The notes beneath the pieces were generated by a model. That model made no database searches, was not told where the DNA came from, and saw only the letters and a list, made by a program, of their open reading frames with translations. Positions 20,078-29,529 of a stretch of DNA of 64,000 nt are shown here, one piece after another. The stretch's first letter is position 1; every line of letters starts with the position of its first letter. The position numbers were made by a program, and so were the translations under genes. Source of the DNA: Streptomyces brasiliensis (lineage in GTDB: Bacteria > Actinomycetota > Actinomycetes > Streptomycetales > Streptomycetaceae); NCBI RefSeq assembly GCF_014647875.1, contig NZ_BMQA01000006.1:248001-312000 (forward strand), written 5' to 3'.

Positions 20078-20146
20078 AGCCCGTCCGGCGCTTGAGGACG
20101 AGGCCGTTCAGGCCGAAACGGGGGTCCGGGACGGCAGCCCCCGGAC
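20078..20146. repeat. Intergenic element of the AGCCCGTCCGGCG...TTGAGGACGAGG type
   Basis: The gap between the tricorn stop and the HIT gene holds a GC-rich sequence beginning AGCCCGTCCGGCGCTTGAGG and ending in an inverted CCGGG/CCCGG-type stem (GGGGGTCCGGG with CAGCCCCCGGAC). From memory this motif recurs after many genes in Streptomyces genomes. Only one full copy is in this window. It probably also serves as the 3' end signal of the genes transcribed towards it. Copy number cannot be checked here. Confidence 0.5.
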
Positions 20147-20148
20147 GG

Positions 20149-23100
20149 TCAGGGCAGCTGCGGCGGCACCTTCGCGGGCGTGTTCTCCAGCGAGGCCAGC
20201 GCCAGCGCCACCGCCTCGTCCAGCTGAGGGTCCCGGCCCGCCGCCCAGTCCTGCGGGCGCTGCGGCACCTCCACGTCCGGGTCCACCCCGTGGTTCTCCA
20301 CCCCCCAGTCGTAACCCTCCAGCCAGAACGCGTACTTGGGCTGGGTGACGAGCGTGTCGTCGACCAGGTGGTAGCGGTTGTCGATGCCGATGACGCCGCC
20401 CCACGTGCGTGTGCCGACGACGGGGCCGATGCCGAGCGCGCGTATCGCCGCGTTGACGATGTCGCCGTCCGAGCCGGAGAACTCGTTGGCGACTGCGACC
20501 ACGGGGCCGCGGGGCGCGTCGTGCGGGTAGCTGTACGGGCGTAGGCCGCGCGGTACGACCCAGCCGACGATCCTGCGGGCCAGCTTCTCCACGACGAGCT
20601 GGGACGTGTGGCCGCCCCGGTTCTCGCGGACGTCGACGACAAGGCCCTCCCGGGCCACCTCGACCCGCAGGTCCCGGTGGATCTGCGCCCAGCCGGGGGC
20701 CTGCATGTCGGGCACGTGGAGGTAGCCGAGCCGGCCGCCGGAGCGTTCGTGGACGTAGGCGCGGCGGTCGGCGACCCATGCGTGGTAGCGCAGCGGCTCC
20801 TCGTCGGCGATCGGGACCACGACCGCGTGGCGCAGGTCGCCGCCGCCGGACGGTGAGACGGTCAGCTCGACGGCGTGTCCCGCCGTGCCGACGAGGAGGG
20901 GGCCGGGGCCGGTCACGGGGTCGACCGGGAGGCCGCCGACGGCGACGATCGAGTCCCCGGCGCGCACAGCGACGCCGGGCGCGGCGAGCGGGGAGCGGGC
21001 GGCGGGGTCGGACGTCTCCGAGGGCAGGACCCGGTCGATGCGCCAACTGCCGTCCGGATGGCGGGAGATGTCGGCGCCGAGCAACCCCTGCCGGGCGCCG
21101 GAGCCGTGTCCGCCGCGCGGGACGACGTAGGCGTGCGAGGTGCCGAGTTCGCCCTGCACCTCCCACAGCAGGTCGATGAGGTCGTCGTGGGTGGCGACGC
21201 GGTCGAGCACGGGGCGGTAGCGGTCGAGGACGCCGTCCCAGTCGACCCCGCTGAGGTCGGGCCGCCAGAACTGGTCCCGCATGATGCGGCCGGTCTCCTC
21301 GTACATCTGCCGCCACTCGGCCGCCGGGTCGACGGTCTGCCGTACCCGGGAGAGGTCGACCGTGACGCTGGTGTCGCCGTCGTCGTCGGAGGAGGCGCGC
21401 CGGTCGCTGGGGACGACCCGCAGGCGCTCGTCGGTCCACAGCAGGACGCGTTTGCCGTCCCCGCTGACCTCGAAGTGGTCGGCGTCGGCGGCGAGGTGCT
21501 CGACTCTCTGCTGGACCAGGTCGTAGCGCTCCAGCTCGGTCTTGGGGTCCGGGTCCTCGGGGGTGGCGCGGGAGGCGCCGAGGACGCCCCGCACGGGGTG
21601 CCGCAGCCACAGCACGCCGTCCTTCGCGGCCCGCAGGTTGGAGTAGCGGGCGGCCTCGACCGGGAAGGGCACGATCCGGTCGGCGAGACCCTCCAGGTCG
21701 ATACGGGTGACCGGGGTGCCCTCGCTGTCGGGGGTCTCGTCGCGGTCCGGGGTCTCGAAGGGCCGGCCGTGCCGCTGCGGGCCGAACGGCGAGGGCGTGG
21801 TCGCGGCGAGGGTGATGAGGTGCGGACGGTCACCGACGACGAAGGCCAGGTCGAAGACGTGCTCGTCGTAGACCGGATCGAAGGAGCGGGTCGACAGGAA
21901 GGCGAGGTGCTTGCCGTCGAGTGTGAAGGCGGGCGCGTAGTCCTGGAAGCGCAGCGGGGTCGCCTCGGTGACCGTCAGGTCGGTGGTGTGGGCGATGCGC
22001 AGCTGGGAGAGGGGGCGCGGGCCGGGGTGCGACCAGGCGAGCCAGGCCGAGTCGGGCGAGAAGGCGAGGCCGGACACCTCGCCGTCGGCGCTGCGGTCGA
22101 CCTCGCGCACCTCGCCGGTCTCCCGCTCGACGAGCAGCAGCCGTCCGTCGTGCGCGGCGACGGCGGCGCGGCTGCCGTCGGGCGCCATGGCCAGTTCGAG
22201 GACCCGGCCGAGCCGGCCGACGGCGAGCCGGCGCGGGATGGCGCCCGGGGCCGGGCCGGTCGCCGGGGCGAACTCCAGGGCGTCCTCGCCCTCGGCGTCC
22301 GTCACCCACACCACCCAGTCCTCGCCGTCGGCACGGAAGGCGCGCGGCAGCCGGGCGCGTACGCCGGGCCGGGCGGCCAGCGCGCGGGCGGGCCCGGAGC
22401 GATGGGTGACCCAGTGAACGGCGCCGCGCACGGAGACGGCGCTGCCGCGCGCGGTGTGGTCGGGGGACGCCTCGCCGAGCCAGCGGGAGGCGTGCACAGG
22501 GTAGGGCTGAAGGTCGACGCGGGGCCCGCCGAGCCGTATGTCGAGGCGCCGGGGCTCGGCGCCCTCCAGGTCGTCGAGCAGCCACAGTTCACCGGCACTG
22601 GCGTAGACGACCCGGTGGCCGTCGGTGGCCGCGTGCCGGGCGTAGAAACCTTCCCCGCTCTCGGCTCCGCCCGAGCGGGAGGTACCCCCGAGAGGGGTGT
22701 GGCGGCGCAGGTCGGAGCCGTCGGCGAGGGAGGAGTAGAAGGCTCCCGTGCCCTCGTGGTCGGAGAGGAAGCCGATCCGCTCCCCCACCCACACCGGGTA
22801 CTCGAGGTTCCCGTCCAGCTCCTGGTGCAGCCGTACGAACTCGCCGTCGCCCTGGGCGTCGATCCACAACTTGCCCGCCGTACCGCCCCGGTAGCGCTTC
22901 CACCAGGCGGCCTCGCGGCCCATCGGCGCGGACAGCAGGACGGTGGACGGGCCGAACGCCACGTCCCCGACGGGTCCGTACGGCAGCGTCGTCGCCGGAC
23001 CGCCGTCCAGCGGGACGGCCCGGGCCCAGGTGCGGCGCAGGCTGGGCTGGCCCTGGGTGCTGAGCGCGAGGACCTCGCCGCCGGGGGTCCAGCCGCGCAC

Positions 23101-23418
23101 CTGGGTACGCCAACTGCCCCAGTGCGTCAGCCGCTTGGCGGGGCCTCCGGTGACGGGGGCGATGTGCACCTCGGGGGCGCCGTCGCGGGTGGAGGTCCAG
23201 GCGACGGTCGTGCCGTCGGGCGAGATCCGGGGCAGGGTCACCGGAACGTTGTCGGCGCTGACCCGCCAGGCCCGGCCCCCCTCCAGCGGTGCGAGCCAGA
23301 CGTCGTCCTCGGCGGTGAAGGCGACCAGGTCGCCGTGCAGATGGGGGAATCGGAGGTAGGAAGAGGGACCTGCTGAACCTGTGGAAGCCGCGGAACCCGC
23401 CATCGTGGACTCAGTCAC
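20149..23418 (-). CDS. Tricorn protease homologue
   Basis: A 1089-residue cytoplasmic tricorn-type protease that trims peptides released by larger proteases (in actinobacteria, the proteasome among them). Two beta-propeller regions (about 1-330 and 330-650) carry repeated FSPDSAWLAWS-like blades. A PDZ domain spans about 790-870, and a C-terminal S41 core follows. H762 (GTSHAYV) and S981 (NEFSGSDGD) align with the catalytic His and Ser of archaeal tricorn, which sit at closely similar positions (from memory). The start is MTESTMAGSAAS at 23418. The first propeller contains a Gly/Ser-rich insert, GGTSRSGGAESGEG, encoded by a repeated DNA element (22649-22692). Confidence 0.95.
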   Translation of the reverse strand: MTESTMAGSAASTGSAGPSSYLRFPHLHGDLVAFTAEDDVWLAPLEGGRAWRVSADNVPVTLPRISPDGTTVAWTSTRDGAPEVHIAPVTGGPAKRLTHWGSWRTQVRGWTPGGEVLALSTQGQPSLRRTWARAVPLDGGPATTLPYGPVGDVAFGPSTVLLSAPMGREAAWWKRYRGGTAGKLWIDAQGDGEFVRLHQELDGNLEYPVWVGERIGFLSDHEGTGAFYSSLADGSDLRRHTPLGGTSRSGGAESGEGFYARHAATDGHRVVYASAGELWLLDDLEGAEPRRLDIRLGGPRVDLQPYPVHASRWLGEASPDHTARGSAVSVRGAVHWVTHRSGPARALAARPGVRARLPRAFRADGEDWVVWVTDAEGEDALEFAPATGPAPGAIPRRLAVGRLGRVLELAMAPDGSRAAVAAHDGRLLLVERETGEVREVDRSADGEVSGLAFSPDSAWLAWSHPGPRPLSQLRIAHTTDLTVTEATPLRFQDYAPAFTLDGKHLAFLSTRSFDPVYDEHVFDLAFVVGDRPHLITLAATTPSPFGPQRHGRPFETPDRDETPDSEGTPVTRIDLEGLADRIVPFPVEAARYSNLRAAKDGVLWLRHPVRGVLGASRATPEDPDPKTELERYDLVQQRVEHLAADADHFEVSGDGKRVLLWTDERLRVVPSDRRASSDDDGDTSVTVDLSRVRQTVDPAAEWRQMYEETGRIMRDQFWRPDLSGVDWDGVLDRYRPVLDRVATHDDLIDLLWEVQGELGTSHAYVVPRGGHGSGARQGLLGADISRHPDGSWRIDRVLPSETSDPAARSPLAAPGVAVRAGDSIVAVGGLPVDPVTGPGPLLVGTAGHAVELTVSPSGGGDLRHAVVVPIADEEPLRYHAWVADRRAYVHERSGGRLGYLHVPDMQAPGWAQIHRDLRVEVAREGLVVDVRENRGGHTSQLVVEKLARRIVGWVVPRGLRPYSYPHDAPRGPVVAVANEFSGSDGDIVNAAIRALGIGPVVGTRTWGGVIGIDNRYHLVDDTLVTQPKYAFWLEGYDWGVENHGVDPDVEVPQRPQDWAAGRDPQLDEAVALALASLENTPAKVPPQLP
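22649..22692. repeat. Short GC-rich repeat inserted in frame in the tricorn gene (copy A)
   Basis: Starts CCTTCCCCGCTCTCGGCTCC and ends GGGAGGTACCCCCGAG. It shares the plan CC-NCCCC-NCT-YCGGCTSCGC-N-GCGGGRGG-ACCCCC with copies at 33270 and 33436. The two ends are partly complementary (CCCCG with CGGGG), so it can fold. It encodes a Gly/Ser-rich loop of the propeller and keeps the frame. Confidence 0.6.
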
Positions 23419-23463
23419 CCGATCACCATAAACATCGCGCGACCTCGGCGGACCCGGTTCCGA

Positions 23464-24027
23464 TCACTTCCCCGAGACGGGCCAGCAGGTGGGGTCGCCC
23501 TTGCACCAGATGGTCCGGGTGACGGTGACCGTGGGAGCGGGCCGCTGCCCGCCCGAGGGGCGGTGGGTGACGGGTGGTGCGTACACGGGAGTTGGCGTGG
23601 CGTCGCAGTTGCCCAGCCCACTGACGTGGAACCACATCTTGCCGCCCACCCGGCCGGTGAGGTCGCCGCGCACACACGCGCCGTCCACGGCCCGGGTGAT
23701 CTTGCCCTTGACGGTGATCTTCCGGTTGTCGGTGGTCTGCCCCTGGCAGTCGACGGAGACGGCGGTGGTCTCGGCGGGCGAGGGTGTCTTGCCGGGTGTG
23801 TAGGCCTTGCTGCCGTAGGTGCCGGTGCAGCTGAGCCAGCGGACGTCGACGTTCCGTCGTTCGAACTCGGCCGTCGCCGTCTTGTCGGTCGTGTAGGCGA
23901 CGGTCGCCGAGCCCAGGCCGCCCGGCTCGCACGCCACGACCGTCCCCACGGTGAGCACCGCCAGCCCCGCCATGGCCGCCGCACGCGTCCCCCGCGGACG
24001 GCGCCGAATCCACCTCAATGCCCCCAT
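23464..24027 (-). CDS. Predicted lipoprotein of unknown function
   Basis: A 187-residue exported protein. From ATG 24027 it has an arginine-rich n-region (MGALRWIRRRPRGTR), a hydrophobic core and a lipobox TVVAC, so Cys 32 or so should be lipidated and anchored outside the membrane. The mature part has several cysteines (CTGTYG, DCQGQT, ACVRG, NCDATP, WCKGDPTCWP) and a Pro-rich stretch, but no domain I recognise. The double-Arg pattern could also allow Tat export. It lies 45 nt upstream of tricorn on the same strand but shows no functional link. Confidence 0.72.
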   Translation of the reverse strand: MGALRWIRRRPRGTRAAAMAGLAVLTVGTVVACEPGGLGSATVAYTTDKTATAEFERRNVDVRWLSCTGTYGSKAYTPGKTPSPAETTAVSVDCQGQTTDNRKITVKGKITRAVDGACVRGDLTGRVGGKMWFHVSGLGNCDATPTPVYAPPVTHRPSGGQRPAPTVTVTRTIWCKGDPTCWPVSGK

Positions 24028-24126
24028 GCAGGGCAGCCTGCCACCGCGGCGGACGTGGCGGTAGGGCACAAACGGCCACTCAAGTGTTCGTGCACGTCAC
24101 GCTCGCGGGGCACTCCGGACGGGCCG

Positions 24127-24519
24127 TCAGGTACGCAGGAGCAGCCACTCCTGGAGCTCCACGAGGTTGCCCTCCGGGTCCTTGAGATGGGCGACCCGCA
24201 TCCGGTCGGTCATGGCGGCCGGGCCGTGGATCAGCTCGGCACCGCGGGAGGTGATCTGCTCGCAGTACGTGTCGAGGTCGTCGACCCGCAGCACGACCAG
24301 CGAGCGGTGTCCCGTCGCCGTGTCGCCGAGTTCGCCCAGCACCTCCGCCATCATCGCGCGGGCCTGCAGGGCTATCCCGGCGGACCCGACGTGCGGACTG
24401 AACTTCTCGTACGGCCCCTCGACCGCCCCGGACTGCGGCTTGAGGCCGAGGACCTCGGCGTAGAAGCGGTAGCAGGCGGCGAAGTCGGTGACGAGCAGCC
24501 GTATCCGGGCGAGTTCCAC
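24127..24519 (-). CDS. VOC family (glyoxalase/bleomycin-resistance fold) protein
   Basis: A 130-residue vicinal-oxygen-chelate protein. It starts with ARIRLLVTDFAACYRFYAEVLGL and ends with the typical VAHLKDPEGNLVELQEWL. The metal-ligand His and Glu positions are at the first and last strands only in part, so catalysis is unsure. The start is GTG at 24519. It lies downstream of rsmE on the same strand. Substrate unknown. Confidence 0.85.
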   Translation of the reverse strand: MELARIRLLVTDFAACYRFYAEVLGLKPQSGAVEGPYEKFSPHVGSAGIALQARAMMAEVLGELGDTATGHRSLVVLRVDDLDTYCEQITSRGAELIHGPAAMTDRMRVAHLKDPEGNLVELQEWLLLRT

Positions 24520-24552
24520 GGTGTTCCCCCGGTGTCAGGACCAACCTCGGTG

Positions 24553-25293
24553 TCAGGACCAGCGGCCGGTGCGCCCGAGGAGCAGGGCCGCGGCGACGGT
24601 CCCGGCCGTCGACGTACGCAGCACCGTACGCCCCAGCACGTACGCCCGCGCACCCGCCTCTTCGAAGAGCGCCAACTCCTCGGGGGAGACACCGCCTTCG
24701 GGGCCGACGACGAGCACGATCTCGCCCTCGGCGGGCAGTTCGGCGGTGGCGAGCGGGGTGTCGCCGCTCTCGTGGAGCACGGCGGCGAAGTCGGCTTCGG
24801 CGAGAAGCGCGGCAACCTGCTTGCTCGTCGCCGCGTCCGCGACCTCGGGAAAGCGGACCCGGCGGGACTGCTTGCCGGCCTCGCGGGCGGTGGCCCGCCA
24901 CTTGCCGAGCGCCTTGAGGCCGCGGTCGCCCTTCCACTGGGTGATGCAGCGGGCGGCCTGCCACGGCACGATCGCGTCGACGCCGACCTCGGTCATGGTC
25001 TCGACGGCCACCTCCCCGCGGTCGCCCTTGGGCAGGGCCTGGACGACGGTGATCCGGGGGGACTCCGGCGGCTCCTCGGCCACCGACGTCAGACGGACGA
25101 TCAGCCGGTCCTTGCCCTCGGTGGCGACCACCTCGCCCTCCGCCCAGCGCCCGGCGCCGTCGGTGAGGACGACCTCTTCCCCGGGCTGCAGCCGCTTCAC
25201 GGAGACCGCGTGCCGCCCTTCGGGGCCGTCGAGGACGTACTGTCCCCCGCGCCCCGCGTCGAAGGTCTCGACGACGAAGACCGGCGCCGTCAT
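24553..25293 (-). CDS. rsmE: 16S rRNA m3U1498 methyltransferase RsmE
   Basis: A 246-residue SPOUT methyltransferase that makes m3U1498 in 16S rRNA. The N-terminal PUA-like domain includes DGPEGRHAVSVKRLQPGEEV. The SAM-binding trefoil knot includes LVVGPEGGVSPEEL and LGRTVLRTSTAG, both diagnostic of RsmE. ATG at 25293 overlaps the stop of the nitronate monooxygenase gene by 4 nt. Substrate and pathway are well established for the family. It follows DnaJ-HrcA in many actinobacteria. Confidence 0.95.
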   Translation of the reverse strand: MTAPVFVVETFDAGRGGQYVLDGPEGRHAVSVKRLQPGEEVVLTDGAGRWAEGEVVATEGKDRLIVRLTSVAEEPPESPRITVVQALPKGDRGEVAVETMTEVGVDAIVPWQAARCITQWKGDRGLKALGKWRATAREAGKQSRRVRFPEVADAATSKQVAALLAEADFAAVLHESGDTPLATAELPAEGEIVLVVGPEGGVSPEELALFEEAGARAYVLGRTVLRTSTAGTVAAALLLGRTGRWS

Positions 25294-26366
25294 CGCGGCC
25301 CGCCCCCGGTCGACAACGCTGTCCGGGCGTCGGCGAGTTCGGCGGCCAGCACCTCCACCAGCTGTCCCGCGGGCAGGTCCCGGGCCATCCTGTGTCCCTG
25401 GCCCGCCCACAGCGCCATGCCCTGTGCGTCGGCGCCCTTGGCGGCGGCCTTGCGCAGCGGCGACGTCAGGTGGTGGACCTCGGGGTAGGCGGCGGGGGCG
25501 TACGGGCCGTGCTCGCGCATGAAGCGGTTGACCAGACCCCGGGCGGGCCGGCCGGAGAAGGCACGGGTCAGCGCCGTACGCGAGAACAGCGGGTTGGTCA
25601 GCGCCTGCTTGTGCACGTCGGCGGCGCCGGACTCGGGGGTGACGAGGAACGCGGTGCCGAGCTGGGCCGCGCTCGCGCCCGCCGCGAGGACGGCGGCGAT
25701 CTGGCTGCCGCGCATGATGCCGCCGGCGGCGACGACCGGGATGTCCACGGTCTCGCGGACCTGGGCGACGAGGGAGAGCAGGCCGAGGCCCGAGTCGTCG
25801 TTCTCCGCGTTGTCGCGGTGGGTGCCCTGGTGGCCGCCGGCCTCCACGCCCTGCGCGATCACCGCGTCGGCGCCGGCCCGCGCCACGGCGAGGGCCTCCT
25901 CGGCGGTGGTGGCGGTGACCAGGACGGAGGTGCCGACACGGTGGAGGGAGTCGATGACCTCGCGGCTGGGGACGCCGAAGTGGAAGGAGACCACCGGGAC
26001 CGGGTCCTCGACGAGTACGGCGAGCTTGGCGTCGTAGCCGTCGTCGCGGCCGCTGTCCGGGTCGCCGAGGTCGGTCTCGTACCAGGCGGCCTCGCCGGCC
26101 AGCTGGTGCGCGTACACCTCGACGGCCGCGCGGTCGGCGTATTCGGGCTGCGGCATGAAGAGGTTCACCCCGAAGGGGCGGCCGGTGAGCCCCCGCAGCT
26201 GCTTGATCTCCTGGTACATGCCGTCGGCGGTCTTGTACCCGGCGGCGAGGAAGCCGAGGCCGCCCGCCTCGGAGACGGCGGCGGCGAGCTGCGGGACGGA
26301 GACACCGCCCGCCATCGGGGCCTGCACGATCGGATGTGGGAAGAGATCGGTCAGTGCGGAGGACAT
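25290..26366 (-). CDS. Nitronate monooxygenase (2-nitropropane dioxygenase family)
   Basis: A 358-residue FMN-dependent TIM-barrel enzyme oxidising alkyl nitronates. Motifs are PIVQAPMAGGVSVPQLAAAVSEAGGLG at the N-terminus, the active-site-like QGVEAGGHQG, PVVAAGGIM and the FMN phosphate site GASAAQLGTAFL. ATG at 26366 starts MSSALTDLFPHPIVQ. It is translationally coupled to rsmE, a conserved but functionally unexplained pairing. The real substrate may be another nitro compound. Confidence 0.9.
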   Translation of the reverse strand: MSSALTDLFPHPIVQAPMAGGVSVPQLAAAVSEAGGLGFLAAGYKTADGMYQEIKQLRGLTGRPFGVNLFMPQPEYADRAAVEVYAHQLAGEAAWYETDLGDPDSGRDDGYDAKLAVLVEDPVPVVSFHFGVPSREVIDSLHRVGTSVLVTATTAEEALAVARAGADAVIAQGVEAGGHQGTHRDNAENDDSGLGLLSLVAQVRETVDIPVVAAGGIMRGSQIAAVLAAGASAAQLGTAFLVTPESGAADVHKQALTNPLFSRTALTRAFSGRPARGLVNRFMREHGPYAPAAYPEVHHLTSPLRKAAAKGADAQGMALWAGQGHRMARDLPAGQLVEVLAAELADARTALSTGGGPR

Positions 26367-26466
26367 GACGGCATGTTGTCACGTCCCCCGAACAAGTCCG
26401 AATCCACCCTTCCGTTGGCATAGGCCACCGGCATGGAGCGCTGATCAACGAGCCGGGTTGCCCGTG

Positions 26467-27606
26467 TCAGCGCCCGTTGAACGCATCCTTCAACCGCGAG
26501 AACAGGCCCTGCTGCCCGGGCTGGAACTGGCCCTGCGGCCGTTCCTCGCCGCGGAGCTTGGCCAGCTCGCGCAGGAGGCGTTCCTGTTCGGGGTCGAGCT
26601 TCGTCGGGGTCAGGACCTCGACGTGGACGATGAGGTCGCCCCGGCCGCCGCCGCGCAGGTGCGTGACGCCCCGGCCGTGCAGCGGGATCGACTGGCCGGA
26701 CTGGGTGCCCGGGCGGATGTCGACCTCCTCGAGGCCGTCAAGCGTCTCCAGCGGGACCTTCGTGCCGAGAGACGCCGCCGTCATCGGGATCGTGACCGTG
26801 CAGTGCAGGTCGTCACCGCGCCGCTGGAACGTCGGGTGCGGCAGTTCGTGGATCTCGACGTACAGGTCACCGGCCGGACCGCCGCCCGGCCCGACCTCGC
26901 CCTCGCCGGCCAGCTGGATGCGCGTGCCGTTGTCGACACCGGCCGGGATCTTGACCGTCAGGGTGCGGCGGGAGCGGACCCGGCCGTCGCCCGCGCACTC
27001 CGGGCACGGGTTCGGCACGACGGTGCCGAAGCCCTGGCACTGCGGGCAGGGGCGCGAGGTCATGACCTGGCCCAGGAAGGACCGGGTCACCTGCGACACC
27101 TCACCGCGACCGCGGCACATGTCACACGTCTGGGCGGTCGTGCCCGGCGCCGCACCCTCACCGTTGCAGGTGTTGCAGACGACCGCCGTGTCGACCTGGA
27201 TGTCCTTGGTCGTGCCGAAGGCCGCCTCGTCCAGCTCGACCTCGAGCCGGATCATGGCGTCCTGGCCCCGGCGCGTGCGCGAGCGCGGCCCGCGCTGCGA
27301 CGCCGTACCGAAGAACGCGTCCATGATGTCGGAGAAGTTGCCGAAGCCACCGGCCCCGAAGCCGCCGCCCGCGCCGGCGCCGCCGGACTGCGAGAGCGGG
27401 TCGCCGCCGAGGTCGTAGACCTGCTTCTTCTGCGGGTCCGACAGCACCTCGTAGGCGGCGTTGATCTCCTTGAACCGCTCCTGGGTCTTCGGGTCCGGAT
27501 TCACGTCCGGGTGCAGCTCGCGCGCGAGCCGCCGGAAGGCCTTCTTGATCTCTTCCTGCGACGCGTCGCGGCGCACGCCGAGAACGGCGTAGTAGTCCGT
27601 GGCCAC
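26467..27606 (-). CDS. dnaJ: Chaperone DnaJ (second, HrcA-linked copy)
   Basis: A 379-residue J-protein cochaperone of DnaK. The J domain has HPD within [12 protein letters not shown], a Gly/Phe-type linker spans about 75-105, and the zinc domain has four repeats [24 protein letters not shown] and CPECAGDG. C-terminal substrate-binding domains follow. It directly follows hrcA with no gap, so it is controlled through the CIRCE element upstream of hrcA. Streptomyces usually carry another dnaJ in the dnaK operon. This HrcA-linked one is commonly called dnaJ2. Confidence 0.96.
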   Translation of the reverse strand: MATDYYAVLGVRRDASQEEIKKAFRRLARELHPDVNPDPKTQERFKEINAAYEVLSDPQKKQVYDLGGDPLSQSGGAGAGGGFGAGGFGNFSDIMDAFFGTASQRGPRSRTRRGQDAMIRLEVELDEAAFGTTKDIQVDTAVVCNTCNGEGAAPGTTAQTCDMCRGRGEVSQVTRSFLGQVMTSRPCPQCQGFGTVVPNPCPECAGDGRVRSRRTLTVKIPAGVDNGTRIQLAGEGEVGPGGGPAGDLYVEIHELPHPTFQRRGDDLHCTVTIPMTAASLGTKVPLETLDGLEEVDIRPGTQSGQSIPLHGRGVTHLRGGGRGDLIVHVEVLTPTKLDPEQERLLRELAKLRGEERPQGQFQPGQQGLFSRLKDAFNGR

Positions 27607-28623
27607 TTACGACTCCGCCAGGATCTGTCCGACGTACCGTGCCACTGCGCGTACCGCTCCCATCGTTCCCGGGTAATCCATGCGGGTCGGTCCGACCACG
27701 CCGAGCTTGGCGACTGCCTCGCCGCCCGAACCGTAGCCGACCGACACCACCGACGTGGAGTTGAGTCCCTCATAGGCGTTCTCGTGACCGATCTTTACGG
27801 TCATGCCCGAATCCCCGGCCTCCCCGAGCAACTTGAGGAGCACGACCTGCTCCTCCAGCGCCTCCAGGACGGGCCGGATCGTGAGGGGAAAGTCATGTGC
27901 GAAGCGGGTGAGATTGGCGGTGCCGCCGATCATCAGCCGCTCCTCGTTGTCCTCGACGAGCGTCTCCAGCAGCGTGGAGAGCACCGTCGAGACCGTGCCG
28001 CGGTCCTCGGCCTCGAAGGCCTCCGGCAGATCCTCCACCAGGCGGGGGACGTCCGTGAAGCGACGTCCCGCGACCCGGCTGTTGAGCCGCGCCCGCAGAT
28101 CCGCCAGGGACGTCTCGCCGAACGGCGCCGGGCAGTCCACCATCCGCTGCTCGACCCGGCCGGTGTCCGTGATCAGCACGAGCATCACGCGCGCCGGGGC
28201 GAGCGAGAGGAGTTCCACGTGCCGCACGGTCGAGCGGGTCAGGGACGGGTACTGCACGACGGCGACCTGCCGGGTGAGCTGCGCGAGCAGCCGTACCGTA
28301 CGGGCCACGACGTCGTCGAGGTCGACGGCGCCGTCCAGGAAGTTCTGGATGGCGCGCCGCTCGGGGCCGGTCATCGGCTTGACGCCGGCGAGCTTGTCGA
28401 CGAACAGCCGGTAGCCCTTGTCGGTGGGGATGCGCCCGGCGCTGGTGTGCGGCTGGGCGATGAACCCCTCGTCCTCGAGGGCCGCCATGTCGTTGCGGAC
28501 GGTCGCCGGGGAGACGCCGAGGTTGTGCCGCTCGGTGAGCGCCTTCGATCCCACCGGCTCCTCGGTGCCGACGTAGTCCTGGACGATGGCGCGCAACACC
28601 TGGAGCCTGCGTTCACTCAGCAT
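27607..28623 (-). CDS. hrcA: Heat-inducible transcription repressor HrcA
   Basis: A 338-residue repressor of heat-shock genes that binds CIRCE and is assisted by GroEL. The N-terminal winged helix includes [32 protein letters not shown], followed by the HrcA core. ATG at 28623 ([11 protein letters not shown]) is chosen because GGAG lies 9 nt upstream. Upstream GTG and longer in-frame starts lack a proper site. A perfect CIRCE inverted repeat lies 38 nt before the start, so the hrcA-dnaJ operon is autoregulated. Confidence 0.96.
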   Translation of the reverse strand: MLSERRLQVLRAIVQDYVGTEEPVGSKALTERHNLGVSPATVRNDMAALEDEGFIAQPHTSAGRIPTDKGYRLFVDKLAGVKPMTGPERRAIQNFLDGAVDLDDVVARTVRLLAQLTRQVAVVQYPSLTRSTVRHVELLSLAPARVMLVLITDTGRVEQRMVDCPAPFGETSLADLRARLNSRVAGRRFTDVPRLVEDLPEAFEAEDRGTVSTVLSTLLETLVEDNEERLMIGGTANLTRFAHDFPLTIRPVLEALEEQVVLLKLLGEAGDSGMTVKIGHENAYEGLNSTSVVSVGYGSGGEAVAKLGVVGPTRMDYPGTMGAVRAVARYVGQILAES

Positions 28624-28661
28624 CGCGCACACCTCCAGAAGTCGTCCCCTTGGCGCCTTTC

Positions 28662-28688
28662 CTGGCACTCTGTGCGTGCGAGTGCCAG
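28662..28688. promoter_or_regulatory. CIRCE operator (HrcA binding site)
   Basis: CTGGCACTC (28662-28670), nine spacer bases, then GAGTGCCAG (28680-28688). This is a perfect 9+9 inverted repeat matching the CIRCE core GCACTC-N9-GAGTGC. Only the outer bases differ from the usual TTA/TAA. It controls the hrcA-dnaJ operon. Confidence 0.95.
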
Positions 28689-28772
28689 CCTTACCGGCCC
28701 AGTGTACGGCCGCGGGGTACGGCACGGGCAAGGCTGGTCCCGCGCGGTGACCGTCACGGCTAGCGTCGCCGT

Positions 28773-29495
28773 ATGACGGTGACTTGGGAAGAGCTGGGGT
28801 GGGAGCGGGTGGCCGCCGGGGTCGGGCGGTGCCGGCTGCCGGGCTGGGACTGCACGGCCGGGCTGGTCCTCGGCGAGGGTACAGCGCTCGTGGTGGACGC
28901 CGGGTCGAGTCTGGCCGAAGGCGCCCGGCTGCGGGCGTGGGCGGAGGAACTGTCCGGCCACGGTGTGACGCACGTCGCGCTCACCCATCCCCACTTCGAC
29001 CATGTCTTCGGGGCGGCGGCGTTCCCGGACGCGGAGGTGTACGCGGCGGTGGGGGTGGACGCGGTGTTCGCGTACGAGCGCGGGGAGTTGCGCGCGGACG
29101 CCGTCCGCAACGGTCTGGCCGCGGACCTGGCCGACGAGGCGGCGGCCGCCCTGGCGCCGCCCCGCCACCTGGTCTCCGGCGAGTGGACGCTGGACCTGGG
29201 CGGCGGCCGGCAGGTGCTGCTGGCCGACGTGGGCCCGGGTCACACGGCCGACGACCTGGCGGTGCTGGTGCCGGGCGACCCGAAGGTGGTGTTCTGCGGC
29301 GACCTGGTCGAGGAGTCGGGCGAGCCGCAGGCGGGTCCCGACGCCGTGCCGTCGCGCTGGCCCGCGGCCCTCGACCGGCTCCTCGCGCTGGGCGGCACGG
29401 ACGCGCTGTACGTGCCTGGTCACGGAGCGCTGGTCGACGCGCATTTCGTACGGGCGCAACGGGACGCGCTGGCGGCGCGTTTCGGCGTGTCGTGA
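28773..29495 (+). CDS. MBL-fold metallohydrolase
   Basis: A 240-residue metallo-beta-lactamase-fold hydrolase. The zinc motif is [14 protein letters not shown]. Later ligands are in [18 protein letters not shown] and the C-terminal VPGHGALVD. It is divergent from the hrcA operon and lies 34 nt upstream of the DUF3097 gene, with which it probably shares a transcript. No signal peptide, so it is cytoplasmic. The substrate cannot be told from sequence. Confidence 0.9.
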   Translation: MTVTWEELGWERVAAGVGRCRLPGWDCTAGLVLGEGTALVVDAGSSLAEGARLRAWAEELSGHGVTHVALTHPHFDHVFGAAAFPDAEVYAAVGVDAVFAYERGELRADAVRNGLAADLADEAAAALAPPRHLVSGEWTLDLGGGRQVLLADVGPGHTADDLAVLVPGDPKVVFCGDLVEESGEPQAGPDAVPSRWPAALDRLLALGGTDALYVPGHGALVDAHFVRAQRDALAARFGVS

Positions 29496-29529
29496 TCGCG
29501 GGGCCGCGCTTTCTCCTATCGTCATCCGA

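Noticed and set aside
26155..28776. 873-codon plus-strand ORF
   Set aside because: Antisense to dnaJ and hrcA.
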